From Myxococcales bacterium (GTDB taxonomy: Bacteria; Myxococcota_A; Polyangia; Haliangiales; Haliangiaceae): DNA of 64,000 nt. Shown here piece after piece: positions 18,073 through 26,669 of this stretch. The notes below the pieces were generated by a model, which was not told the DNA's origin, did no database searches, and saw only the letters and a list, made by a program, of their open reading frames with translations. Numbering within the stretch: position 1 is the first letter of the stretch; every line of letters begins with the position of its first letter. The stretch is from the NCBI GenBank assembly GCA_016716835.1, contig JADJUW010000001.1, positions 2,942,001 to 3,006,000 of the forward strand, in the 5' to 3' direction. Made by a program: the position numbers and the translations under genes.

Positions 18073-19461
18073 ATGTCGTATTGGACGAGATCAGGCGTTG
18101 TGCGCATTGCGTTGATTTGGACCTTGGCGTCCGCATGTGGCAGCGACCTGCCGCCGCCGGTGCCACTTACGGCCTCGCCGCAGCGCGATGGCGACGCGGT
18201 GACGGGCTATGACTATTTAGTCTACGGCGACTATGTCAGCAGCGGCATTCCCCTCGATGTCTTCACCGAATTCTTCGGCGGCAACTCTCCGCAAGATTTG
18301 GACCGCACCGGCGACAGCGAGGGCATCCCGTATGCATTTAACGTAATCGAGAAGGAAGGTGCCAAGTTCGTGGCGCCATCGTGTCTGACGTGTCACGCCG
18401 AGCGCCTGCGCGGCGAGCTAATCATTGGCCTAGGCGACAACAGCAGCGATTTTACGCAAAACCAGGGCACCGCGTTTTTCGCCGCCGATGGACTGGTGCG
18501 CGATCGCTATGGCGAAGACTCGCCGCAATGGCGCGGCTACCTGCCCGTAAGTCGCGCGTACAAGGCGATGGCGCCTTACATTGTCACGCAGACGCCGGGC
18601 GTCAATCCGGCCGACAAGATCTTCGCCGTGCTGTCGGCGCATCGCGACCCGGTGACGCTGGCTTGGCTAGACGAACCGCTCTACGAACTGCGAACCGCGG
18701 TGGTACCAACCGATGTGCCGCCGTGGTGGGTGATGAAGAAGAAGCATGCGCTCTATTACAATGGCCTAGGGCGCGGCGACTTTGGCCGCTTGTCGTCGGC
18801 ATCGGGCCTCCTCAGCATGGCGGGCCTCGACGATGCCGCGGCCGCCGATGCGCAGTTCCCCGATTTGATGGCGTGGATGCGCACGCTGCAGGCCCCACCA
18901 TACCCGTTTGAAATCGATGACGCGTTGGCGACGCGCGGCGCCGCGGTGTTTGAACGCACCTGCACGCGCTGCCACGGCACGTATGGCGACGACGATGCTA
19001 CCGAAGGGTATCCCAACTTGCTTGTCCCGCTTGAGACCATCGGCACCGACGCGTTGCTCGCAAGCCTCTATGCAGAGTATCCCCAGTACCACTCTTGGTA
19101 TAATGAGAGCTGGTTTGCGCAGGGCGAGGGCGCGGCGCAACTCTTGCCCAACGAGGGCTACGTCGCGCCGCCACTCGATGGCATCTGGGCGACGGCGCCG
19201 TATTTGCATAACGGCTCAGTGCCGACGCTGGCCGATCTGCTGCAAAGCAGCGCGCGCCCAGCCTACTTTGAACGCGATCTAAGCAACTCCAATTACGACG
19301 AGGCGAGGCTCGGCTGGAGCTACGAGGCAAAAAGCGACGGTACGTCGACGAATACCTACAACACCACGCTACCCGGCTACGGCAACGGCGGCCATACGTT
19401 TGGCGATGAGCTCAGCGCGGCCGATCGCGCGGCGTTGCTGGAGTACCTGAAAACGCTATGA
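18073..19461 (+). CDS. Lipid-anchored di-haem cytochrome c
   Basis: The 462-residue product has a signal peptide with lipobox ASAC (about Cys20), so it is probably anchored in the envelope. Two haem-c motifs are present: CLTCH at residue 104 and CTRCH at residue 297. The C-terminal domain includes GYVAPPLDGIWATAPYLHNGSVPTLADLL, a segment found in di-haem cytochromes of the peroxidase/thiol-oxidoreductase type and shared with the cytochrome at 9122-10363. An upstream ATG at 17968 gives a non-signal N-terminus and is rejected. It is followed by an ECF sigma gene 50 bases downstream. Confidence 0.8.
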   Translation: MSYWTRSGVVRIALIWTLASACGSDLPPPVPLTASPQRDGDAVTGYDYLVYGDYVSSGIPLDVFTEFFGGNSPQDLDRTGDSEGIPYAFNVIEKEGAKFVAPSCLTCHAERLRGELIIGLGDNSSDFTQNQGTAFFAADGLVRDRYGEDSPQWRGYLPVSRAYKAMAPYIVTQTPGVNPADKIFAVLSAHRDPVTLAWLDEPLYELRTAVVPTDVPPWWVMKKKHALYYNGLGRGDFGRLSSASGLLSMAGLDDAAAADAQFPDLMAWMRTLQAPPYPFEIDDALATRGAAVFERTCTRCHGTYGDDDATEGYPNLLVPLETIGTDALLASLYAEYPQYHSWYNESWFAQGEGAAQLLPNEGYVAPPLDGIWATAPYLHNGSVPTLADLLQSSARPAYFERDLSNSNYDEARLGWSYEAKSDGTSTNTYNTTLPGYGNGGHTFGDELSAADRAALLEYLKTL

Positions 19462-19510
19462 CCGCTGGCGCCAAGCCCTCTCAAATGGGCTAGGCTGCGC
19501 GCAGTGAGCG

Positions 19511-20128
19511 ATGACGACCGATGAAACGACGCTGATCGCACGCCTGCTCGCCAACGACGAGGCGGCGTTCTCGGCACTCATCGATCGCCACCATGGCTCG
19601 CTGCTGCGCCTAGCGCAGACGTTTGTCTCCAGCCGCGGCGTTGCCGAAGAGGTTGTCCAAGACACGTGGCTCGCGGTGCTCGAGGGCTTGCCGCGGTTTG
19701 AAGGCCGCAGCTCGCTGAAAAGTTGGATCTTCCGCATCCTGTGCAATCAGGCCAAGACGCGCGGCGTGCGCGAACATCGCTCGGTGCCATTTTCGGCGTT
19801 TGGCGCGGAGGGCGACGATCAATTCGCCGCGGTGGACGAAGGCCGCTTCACCGCGGGCGGCCATTGGCAACAACCACCCCAACGCTGGGACGACCACACC
19901 CCCGAGCGCTTGCTGGTCAACCAGCGCGCGATGCAACACTTACAGGGCGCGCTCGATGCGCTGCCGCCCGGCCAACGCGCCGTGGTGGTGTTGCGAGACG
20001 TTGAAGGCGTGCCCAGCGAAGAAGTTTGTAACATCCTCGAGCTTTCCGAGACCAATCAACGCGTCCTACTCCACCGCGCCCGCGCGACGTTGCGGACCGT
20101 CTTGGAGCCACACGTGGAGGGGAGGTAA
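19511..20128 (+). CDS. ECF-family RNA polymerase sigma factor
   Basis: The 205-residue product has region 2 (FSALIDRHHGSLLRLAQTFVSS ... VVQDTWLAVLEGLPRFEGRSSLKSWIFRI in the usual order) and region 4 (LPPGQRAVVVLRDVEGVPSEEVCNIL, then ETNQRVLLHRAR). It directs polymerase to a dedicated promoter set, usually in envelope stress. A zinc-finger anti-sigma gene follows seven bases downstream, so the pair forms a regulatory switch. The linker between regions 2 and 4 is long (about 45 residues). The YceI and membrane-protein genes downstream are plausible operon members or targets. Confidence 0.93.
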   Translation: MTTDETTLIARLLANDEAAFSALIDRHHGSLLRLAQTFVSSRGVAEEVVQDTWLAVLEGLPRFEGRSSLKSWIFRILCNQAKTRGVREHRSVPFSAFGAEGDDQFAAVDEGRFTAGGHWQQPPQRWDDHTPERLLVNQRAMQHLQGALDALPPGQRAVVVLRDVEGVPSEEVCNILELSETNQRVLLHRARATLRTVLEPHVEGR

Positions 20129-20134
20129 ACCGCG

Positions 20135-20365
20135 ATGCTAACCTGCCAACAACTCACGGAAATTATCACCGACTACACCGAAGGCCGCATGTCGTGGCGC
20201 GAGCGGTTTAGCGTGCAACTACATCTCGGCATGTGTCGGCATTGCCGTGCGTACTTGCGCCAGCTGCGTACCACGGTCAAGACGCTCGGCGCGCTGCCGC
20301 CCGAGCCGATGCCCGATGACGTCAAGGCCGAGTTGATGCGTCGCCTGCGCGACCTTAAAAAATAG
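20135..20365 (+). CDS. Zinc-finger anti-sigma factor (ZAS/HC2 type)
   Basis: The 76-residue product contains the zinc-binding signature HxxxCxxC (LHLGMCRHC) preceded by CQQLTEIITDYTEGRMSWRER, which fits the putative zinc-finger (zf-HC2) domain that sequesters ECF sigma factors. No transmembrane segment is present, so this is a soluble anti-sigma, possibly responding to redox or metal through its Cys ligands (known for the family). It lies seven bases after the sigma gene, as expected for the cognate regulator. Confidence 0.85.
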   Translation: MLTCQQLTEIITDYTEGRMSWRERFSVQLHLGMCRHCRAYLRQLRTTVKTLGALPPEPMPDDVKAELMRRLRDLKK

Positions 20366-20422
20366 CCCCGCTGGCCCGTCACTTTGGTCGTAACGTCTCG
20401 CCGGCTGCCGCGACTAGGCGGC

Positions 20423-21043
20423 ATGTCCAAGCAATTTTTAGCCTCCTCCACCCTCACCACGCTGGCTGCCAGCTTCATCTTGATGGCGACCACGGCTATG
20501 CCCGCCGCCGCCGACACCTATTCGTTGGCAGGCGTCGAGGCCAAGCTGATCTCGGTGCAATTCGAGTCGCAGATGGAGGTCGAGGACATCATCGGCACCT
20601 CGCATCAAGCCACCGGTTCGGTGACGCTGGATGACAAGGCCGCGGCGTTTAAGCTCGAGGTGCCGGTCGCCTCACTGCGCACCGGTATTGACTTGCGCGA
20701 TGAGAACATCCGCTCGGATGCGTGGCTCGATGCCGCGAAATTCCCGACCATCTCGTTCGCCGGCACGTCGATCGTAAAAAGCGGCACGAGCTATAAAGTC
20801 AGCGGCACCTTCACCATGCGCGGCAAGAGCAAGCCGGTGACGGTGACGGCCGATGTGCGCGAGATCGCCGCCGACGACGCCAAAAAACTCGGCCTGGGTG
20901 ACAGCAAGTGGGTGCGCATTCGCAGCGCGTTCACCGTGCAGCTCTCAGATTTTGGCATCAAAATTCCCGGCATGACCGCGTCCAAGGTGAACAACACCTG
21001 GACGGTCAAGGTCAGCCTGTTTGCCAAGGCGAGCACGAAATGA
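20423..21043 (+). CDS. YceI-family periplasmic protein
   Basis: The 206-residue product has a signal peptide ending ...MPAAADTYS and a lipocalin-like YceI domain: YSLAGVEAKLISVQFESQM, an ATGSVTLDDKAAAFKLEVPVASLRTG segment, the RSDAWLDAAKFPTISFAG motif and a C-terminal SDFGIKIPGM. Members bind isoprenoid-type lipids such as polyprenyls; some take part in cytochrome or quinone physiology. A TTG 13 codons earlier is a possible start, but the ATG gives a proper signal peptide. Its TGA overlaps the next gene's ATG. Confidence 0.88.
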   Translation: MSKQFLASSTLTTLAASFILMATTAMPAAADTYSLAGVEAKLISVQFESQMEVEDIIGTSHQATGSVTLDDKAAAFKLEVPVASLRTGIDLRDENIRSDAWLDAAKFPTISFAGTSIVKSGTSYKVSGTFTMRGKSKPVTVTADVREIAADDAKKLGLGDSKWVRIRSAFTVQLSDFGIKIPGMTASKVNNTWTVKVSLFAKASTK

Positions 21044-21543
21044 GCGACGCCTCGCAGGAGCATGCGCACGCCGACGCGCACGCCGGTCAACCGCCACGCG
21101 CCGGCTGGCGGCGTTGGCTGCGGCGTCTCGGCGTATTGGCGCTCGTAGGCGCGGCGCTCGCGCTCGTGACCGCATTCACCATCGATCGCGCGTTTGGCAC
21201 CGACGTGTACTTGCTAACGCCCGCCCCCGCCGAGGCGGTTGCCGCCAATCGCTTGCTGTGGCTGCCAGGGGATCCGGTAGCCGATATCTATGGCACGATT
21301 TCGGATCAAAAAATTCGCGTCGCCTTTGCCGACAAAGAGAACATCGTAGTACCCAAAGAAGATCCAACGCTACGGCTATATCCAGTGTCGGCGCAGGCTG
21401 GCGAGCACGCGCTGCAAACCAAGAGCGTGTGGTTCATCGCGTGGCGCGCCGCGGCCGGCGCTGCACTTGCGGGCGCGCTGCTGTTATTGCTGGCGTGGTG
21501 GCCCCGCAAAAAAAGCACCGCACAGCCGCACGCTCATGCTTAG
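21040..21543 (+). CDS. Unknown protein with two transmembrane segments and His-rich ends
   Basis: The 167-residue product begins with a His/Ala-rich cytoplasmic tail (EHAHADAHA), has a membrane segment at about residues 30-50, a periplasmic region of about 75 residues and a second membrane segment at about 135-152, then a short basic tail ending AQPHAHA. The start codon overlaps the yceI stop by four bases (ATGA), so it is translationally coupled to yceI and they may work together. No family recognised. Confidence 0.65.
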   Translation: MSDASQEHAHADAHAGQPPRAGWRRWLRRLGVLALVGAALALVTAFTIDRAFGTDVYLLTPAPAEAVAANRLLWLPGDPVADIYGTISDQKIRVAFADKENIVVPKEDPTLRLYPVSAQAGEHALQTKSVWFIAWRAAAGAALAGALLLLLAWWPRKKSTAQPHAHA

Positions 21544-21615
21544 GCGGCCTAGGCGCTAGGAGCCTTGCCGTGCCCGGCGGGTTGTGCCATCTGCTATCCT
21601 GTGCAACCCTAGCAG

Positions 21616-23991
21616 GTGTTTTCGGCATCTCCAGCATCTAACGTCTCCTTGCAGCGAGCGCCCAGTGAGGGCGGAGGCCGCTATCAGCCCGAGCTCCCCG
21701 CGCGCTTCGTGCTTGCGACCGACCTCGACGGCACGTTTCTCGGCGGCTCGCCGGCGGAACGCGAACGTCTCTATGCCTTGCTGCGACGTCATCGCCACGA
21801 GGTCGTCATTATTTACATTACGGGGCGCGGCCTTGAGGGCGTCATGCCCCTGCTCGCGATGCCCGAGTTACCGCAGCCGGATTTGATCATCTGCGACGTC
21901 GGCGCCACCGTGGTGTACGGCAAAGATCTGCAGCCGTTGCAGCCCCTCCAAAACGAAATCGAACAGCAGTGGCCTGGCACCCATGCGGTGCGCCGCGCGT
22001 TCGACGCCTTTGCCGGGCTGCACCGCCAACACGTGCCGCAAGAGCGGCGGTGTTCGTATTATGCCAACGCCGCCGACATCAACGAGGCCTTGTATACACG
22101 GGCGCACGAGCTTGACTGCGACCTGGTGTTCTCGGCCGGCCGCTATCTCGATATTTTGCCGCGCGGCATCAACAAGGGCACCACGCTTGATGCGGTGGTC
22201 GCGCATTTGGGCCTGCCCGCCAATCGCGTGCTGACCGCGGGCGATACGCTCAACGACCTGGCGCTGCTGCAGACCACGTACCGCGGCGTGGTGGTCGGGA
22301 ATGCGGAGCCTTCGCTGATCGCGGCGCTGCCGCCGGACCAACAACGGCTGTATCATGCGCGGCACGAGGGCGCCGGTGGCATCCTCGAGGCGCTGCGCTA
22401 TTTTGATTTGGTCAGCGAAGCCGAGCTCGCCGAGGTGCCCGCGCGCGTCGCCACCGATGCCGATGCCAAGGCCGAGCTAGTCATGCTGTATCATCGCCTG
22501 CCGTTTCAAGAGCACACGCGCGGCGGCGTCACCCATTTTTCGCGCCATAGCAGCCCCAACGGCATTATTCCGACCTTGCTCGGGCTATTTCGCAAGGGCC
22601 AACGCGGCGCATGGGTGGCGTGGACCGAGGCCTCCAGCCGCTCGGCCGCCGCCCCCGTCACCGAGCTCGCGATCGACGCCGACGGCAATCTCACGCCGGG
22701 CGCCGTCGACAAGCCGTTGCGCCTGGAGCGCATTGCGCTGACCAAGGCCGACATCGATTTGTACTATAAGAAATTTGCCAAGGAGGCGCTGTGGCCGGTG
22801 CTGTTCTCGTTTCCCAGCAAGGTGACGATCGACCACGACCACTGGGCACACTTCGTCGAGGTCAATCGCCTCTTTGCCAACCGCACCGCCGCGACCGCCA
22901 AGTTTGGCGCCACGGTGTGGTTGCACGACTACAATCTGTGGATGGTGCCCGCGCTGCTGCGCCCACAGCGACCGGATCTAACGCTTGCGTTTTTCCATCA
23001 CACTGCGTTCCCGGCGGCCGATATCTTCAACATCTTGCCGTGGGCGCGCGACATCGTGGTTAGCCTCATGCAGTGCGACTACCTTGGTTTTCACATCCCG
23101 CGCTACATCGAAAACTTTGTCGACGTCGCGCGCGCCATGACCGGTGCCGAGATCATCGGCCGCCAGCCGTGCGCGCCGCGCTTTAAGACCTACGGCTGCT
23201 CGATGGGCGTCCCCGAGATGACCCACACCCTGCGCTTTGCCGGACGCGACGTGCGCCTCGGCGCGCATCCCGTCGGCATCGACGTCGACCAGATCGAACG
23301 CTTGCTGGCACAACAAATCGTCCAGGCGCGCGTCGAGGCGCTGCGCGAGGAGTTTCGCGGCAAGCAATGCGTGCTTTCGGTGGAGCGGCTCGACTACGTC
23401 AAAGGCCCTATTGAAAAGCTTCGAGCATTTCGCGACATGCTGGTAGCGCACCCCGAGCTGCACGGTAAGGTGGTGCTGGTATCGATCTGCACGCCCGCCG
23501 CGCCCGGCATGGAGGTGTATCAGGGCACGCGGCGACAGGTAGACGAGCTGGTAGGCCAAATCAACGGCGAGTTCTCGACCGTTGGCTGGACGCCAATTCG
23601 CTACTTCTATCGCTCGCTGCCGTTTGAGGAGCTGGTCGCCTACTATGCCGCGTGCGACGTCGCCTGGGTCACGCCCCTGCGCGATGGGCTTAACCTGGTC
23701 GCCAAGGAATTCGTCGCGGCGCAGGCGGCGATTGGCAGCCACGGCGTGCTGGTGGTATCGGAGTTTGCCGGTGCCGCGGTCGAGTTACACGGCGCCATGC
23801 TCACCAATCCTTACGATGGCAAGCACCTCGCCGACACCCTATTCGCCGCGCTACACTTGGATCCGGTCGACCGCCGGTTGCGCGCGGAGCGCCTGGCCTC
23901 CATCGTGCGCGAGCACGACGTCGCCGCGTGGGGCGAGGGATTTCTCGCGGCGGCGCAGCAGCGGCGCGTGTATGAGCCGCCGGGTAGCTGA
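21616..23991 (+). CDS. ggpPS: Bifunctional glucosylglycerol-phosphate phosphatase/synthase (HAD-GT20 fusion)
   Basis: The N-terminal ~250 residues form a HAD phosphatase of the sucrose/trehalose-phosphate type: DLDGT with nucleophile Asp36, a YITGRG motif, and GDTLNDLALL. The C-terminal ~500 residues form a family-20 glycosyltransferase: WLHDYNLWMVPALLR, FFHHTAFPAADIFNILPW, VERLDYVKGPIEKL and TPLRDGLNLVAKEF. Phosphatase-before-synthase order matches GgpPS of Azotobacter-type bacteria, which makes glucosylglycerol from ADP-glucose and glycerol-3-phosphate for salt tolerance (established). A trehalose-phosphate synthase/phosphatase fusion is the alternative. The GTG start at 21616 lacks a clear ribosome site, and the true start could be slightly downstream. 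Confidence 0.85.
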   Translation: MFSASPASNVSLQRAPSEGGGRYQPELPARFVLATDLDGTFLGGSPAERERLYALLRRHRHEVVIIYITGRGLEGVMPLLAMPELPQPDLIICDVGATVVYGKDLQPLQPLQNEIEQQWPGTHAVRRAFDAFAGLHRQHVPQERRCSYYANAADINEALYTRAHELDCDLVFSAGRYLDILPRGINKGTTLDAVVAHLGLPANRVLTAGDTLNDLALLQTTYRGVVVGNAEPSLIAALPPDQQRLYHARHEGAGGILEALRYFDLVSEAELAEVPARVATDADAKAELVMLYHRLPFQEHTRGGVTHFSRHSSPNGIIPTLLGLFRKGQRGAWVAWTEASSRSAAAPVTELAIDADGNLTPGAVDKPLRLERIALTKADIDLYYKKFAKEALWPVLFSFPSKVTIDHDHWAHFVEVNRLFANRTAATAKFGATVWLHDYNLWMVPALLRPQRPDLTLAFFHHTAFPAADIFNILPWARDIVVSLMQCDYLGFHIPRYIENFVDVARAMTGAEIIGRQPCAPRFKTYGCSMGVPEMTHTLRFAGRDVRLGAHPVGIDVDQIERLLAQQIVQARVEALREEFRGKQCVLSVERLDYVKGPIEKLRAFRDMLVAHPELHGKVVLVSICTPAAPGMEVYQGTRRQVDELVGQINGEFSTVGWTPIRYFYRSLPFEELVAYYAACDVAWVTPLRDGLNLVAKEFVAAQAAIGSHGVLVVSEFAGAAVELHGAMLTNPYDGKHLADTLFAALHLDPVDRRLRAERLASIVREHDVAAWGEGFLAAAQQRRVYEPPGS

Positions 23992-23998
23992 CGGACGG

Positions 23999-24712
23999 TC
24001 AGCGCGCGCCGTTGGTGGGATGATTCGTCGTCGGCAGAGCCGCAAGTGAGTTCATTAGGAGGAGCATGCCGCCGAGCCAGGCCGTCATGGCGACCAGCCC
24101 AAGTCGCTGGATGATTGGCAACAGCATGGTGCGCGGCGCCTCAAGCAACACGATGCCAAGATAGTCCGTTAGGCCTACCGTGGCGATGATCGCCAAGGCG
24201 AGCCCGCTAACCCGCACGAAGTTCGCTGCCCGCCGCGCCAGAGCCGCCTGCGCGGGCGACGCCATGACCCACAACGTCCAATTCACGCCGATGAGCGCCG
24301 CCACGCCGGCTGGCCCGGCCACGAAGATCGCAAGCTTATGCAGCGACCACCACGGCACCAAGATGAACGGCAAGGCCACCGCCGACGCCACGCCCGCAAC
24401 CTGGCAGGTGCGCAACAAACGACGGCGCGTCGTCGCCACATCGGCTAGCCCTCGAGGCACTAGCCACCAAACGGCGGCTTGGCACACGGCAAGCGCAAAA
24501 ATGGCAAAGTGGGCCAAGCCGCGCGACATGGCATTGTTGCGCCCCGCGATCGAGATGGCGTCGAATTGATCGCAAAAATAGTTATACGCCAGCGAGAATC
24601 GCGTCGCGCTCGCGTCGTGCCAGTGGCCGCCACCGTAGGTCAGCATGGCGGCCAGCGCCGCGGCCACGAAAAGGCCGAGACTTAGCCACGCGACGCGATA
24701 TGGCCACCCCAT
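23999..24712 (-). CDS. Polytopic membrane protein of unknown function
   Basis: The 237-residue product has about six predicted membrane segments (starting WPYRVAWLSLGLFVAAALAAM) and a conserved-looking YNYFCDQFDAISIAGRNNAMSR loop between the first two. No named family is recognised with confidence; it resembles DUF998-type membrane proteins. The frame stays open upstream, but those 131 codons overlap the SPFH gene in another frame and have basic, non-membrane composition, so the ATG at 24712 is chosen. It follows the second SPFH gene by 14 bases and is probably the last gene of that operon. Confidence 0.7.
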   Translation of the reverse strand: MGWPYRVAWLSLGLFVAAALAAMLTYGGGHWHDASATRFSLAYNYFCDQFDAISIAGRNNAMSRGLAHFAIFALAVCQAAVWWLVPRGLADVATTRRRLLRTCQVAGVASAVALPFILVPWWSLHKLAIFVAGPAGVAALIGVNWTLWVMASPAQAALARRAANFVRVSGLALAIIATVGLTDYLGIVLLEAPRTMLLPIIQRLGLVAMTAWLGGMLLLMNSLAALPTTNHPTNGAR

Positions 24713-24726
24713 GGCTAAGTCAAAGG

Positions 24727-25614
24727 CTACCGCGGCACCGAGGCCAGCAGCTGTGGCAGCATGGGCTTGCCGCCCGGCACCAGCGTGATCTTGGCGCCAC
24801 CGTTGAGCAAGTTTTGCAGCTCGAGCAGCTCGAACATAGCGGTGGAAATTTGCTGATCTTGCGAAATCGCGGCCAAGGCGCTGCCGACAATGTACGGCCT
24901 CTGCGCCGCCGCGCGCGCAAACTCGATGGCGGCCTGGCGCTCGGCGGTGCTGCGAATAATATTTACCTGGTTGGTGCCGTCCTGGCGAATCGCTGAGGTG
25001 ACTTGGCGCAGGCGGTTGACCACCTTTTCCTCGATCTGCCGGATCATCTCGCCATCGCGAAAATGCACCTTGCGGATATACACCGAGCCGGTGGCATAGC
25101 CCCACTCATTGCTCTTGGCGCTGACCTCGTCGCGCACCGCCATGCTCATCTCGTGCCGTGTCACCAGCATGTTTACCAGTGGCATGTTCGATAGGCAGCG
25201 CACCGTGGCGTTGCTGACGTTGGCGCGCAGCGAGCCCTTGGGATCAGCATTTTTAAACAAGAATGCCAGCGGATCGTTGACGAACATCTCGTACCAGATG
25301 CCAATGCCCATTGGCGCGCCTTCTTCGGAGTTGACCGGCTGGCTGCGTAGATATTCTTGATCGAGGCGCATGTCGACCACGTGGCGCGTGCCAAATAAGC
25401 GCACGAGCAGCGCCTGCGGCCCAATCGCAAACCACAGCAAGGTAAGCCCAGGCTCGCGGACGACGCCGAGCACGTTGCCAAACAGCACGTAGGCATGCGC
25501 CGTGCGCTCGGGCACGATGTCGTAAAAGCCAATGATGCGTAAGAACCACAACACGGCGCTGATGATAAATGGCGTGGCGATGAGGCCGACGACGACGGAT
25601 TCGGCAAAATTCAT
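24727..25614 (-). CDS. SPFH/Band 7 domain membrane protein (downstream gene)
   Basis: The 295-residue product has an N-terminal membrane segment (SVVVGLIATPFIISAVLWFL) and a stomatin/prohibitin-like region with coiled coil, including the RQVTSAIRQDGTNQVNIIRSTAERQAAIEFARAAAQRP segment and the FELLELQNLL end. SPFH proteins form oligomeric rings in membrane microdomains and often regulate proteases or lipid order. It overlaps the end of another SPFH gene by four bases, suggesting a two-subunit complex of the HflK/HflC kind, though sequence is not close enough to call it that. Confidence 0.8.
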   Translation of the reverse strand: MNFAESVVVGLIATPFIISAVLWFLRIIGFYDIVPERTAHAYVLFGNVLGVVREPGLTLLWFAIGPQALLVRLFGTRHVVDMRLDQEYLRSQPVNSEEGAPMGIGIWYEMFVNDPLAFLFKNADPKGSLRANVSNATVRCLSNMPLVNMLVTRHEMSMAVRDEVSAKSNEWGYATGSVYIRKVHFRDGEMIRQIEEKVVNRLRQVTSAIRQDGTNQVNIIRSTAERQAAIEFARAAAQRPYIVGSALAAISQDQQISTAMFELLELQNLLNGGAKITLVPGGKPMLPQLLASVPR

Positions 25615-26612
25615 GGTTGCACCTCCACAATGGCTTCCTTGGCCCGCGCATAGAGCGAAAGCCGCACGTTGCGCGTATAGGCCTCAATCGACGGCGCGCC
25701 ACCCGCGCGCTTGAGCTCGGTGAGTTGATTGGCAAGCTGCACCAGCGGCTCGACCTCGGCGTGCGCGTTGAGCGTTTCGATCTCGACCGCGCGCTTGGAC
25801 TGCACCAGTTTTTGATCGGCCGATGCCTGCGCTAGGCTGACCTCAGACGACACGTGGTTGTGTGCCGTGTTAATCGCGGCCAAGGCGCTTTCAACTTCGG
25901 CGGGGGGATCGATGCTAGTAATTAACGAGGCGTCGAGCTCGATGCCGTAGCGCGCCGCCGACGTCGCGCAATCTTGGTCCATGGTCTCATTGATCGAGCG
26001 CAGATGCTTGCGCAGATCGTTGATCGAAACGCCCGAGGCGCCGGCGTTGTCTTGCGCGTCGCTGCCGTCGTGAATGGGCGCCTGAAAGTTGGCGATGTGT
26101 TGGCGCAAGATCGAGACGAAATAGCCCATGGTGTGGACGACCGGCCGTTTGACGCCGAACAGATAAGCGTACAAATTGCTCTCGGCGATGCGGAAACGCA
26201 GCTGGCCGACGAGGCCAATATTGAGCTGATCCTTGGTCACCGCCTCCAAGACTTGGCCGCCGCGATTGGCGCGCGGATCTTCCGGATCGACGGCCATATT
26301 AATAGTTACCGTGGCGACCGATACCTTGTGTACTTTCTCCCAGGGCCACTTAAAGTAGAACCCTGGCTGGTAGACGTCGACGATGGGATAGGTGTAGCGC
26401 GCCTGCTCATCGGGCCTCATCGCCGCGCTGCCCGGCGTGCCGCGGCTGACGCCCGATCCCGGACGCCTAATCGCCTTGCCCAGGCGCGTCTTCACCGCGC
26501 GCTGGCTTTGATCGACAATAAAAAACCCGAACACGCCGTAGCGCACGAACAGGTAGATCGCGGCGCCGAACAAGACGCCCTTGGACCCAAGTTGGGTCAG
26601 TAAAGCTATCAT
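25611..26612 (-). CDS. SPFH/Band 7 domain membrane protein (upstream gene)
   Basis: The 333-residue product has an N-terminal membrane segment (GVLFGAAIYLFVRYGVFGFF) followed at once by VDQSQRAVKTRLGKAIRRPG, a typical start of an SPFH domain, and the PIVDVYQPGFYFKWPWEKVHKVSVATVTI block. A helical coiled region follows (SLAQASADQKLVQSKRAVEIETLNAHAEVEPL). ATG at 26612 has a GAGGAG ribosome site nine bases upstream; the frame extends 18 codons further but without a suitable start. It probably forms a heteromeric ring with the next gene. Confidence 0.85.
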   Translation of the reverse strand: MIALLTQLGSKGVLFGAAIYLFVRYGVFGFFIVDQSQRAVKTRLGKAIRRPGSGVSRGTPGSAAMRPDEQARYTYPIVDVYQPGFYFKWPWEKVHKVSVATVTINMAVDPEDPRANRGGQVLEAVTKDQLNIGLVGQLRFRIAESNLYAYLFGVKRPVVHTMGYFVSILRQHIANFQAPIHDGSDAQDNAGASGVSINDLRKHLRSINETMDQDCATSAARYGIELDASLITSIDPPAEVESALAAINTAHNHVSSEVSLAQASADQKLVQSKRAVEIETLNAHAEVEPLVQLANQLTELKRAGGAPSIEAYTRNVRLSLYARAKEAIVEVQP

Positions 26613-26669
26613 GAATTTTTGCTCCTCACGGGTGCGGATGGTAGCCGCATGCCCCGCGCGGTGCAAACG

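Noticed and set aside
24713..25105. 131 upstream codons of the membrane protein frame ending at 23999
   Set aside because: They overlap the SPFH gene in a different frame and are basic; the true membrane protein starts at 24712.
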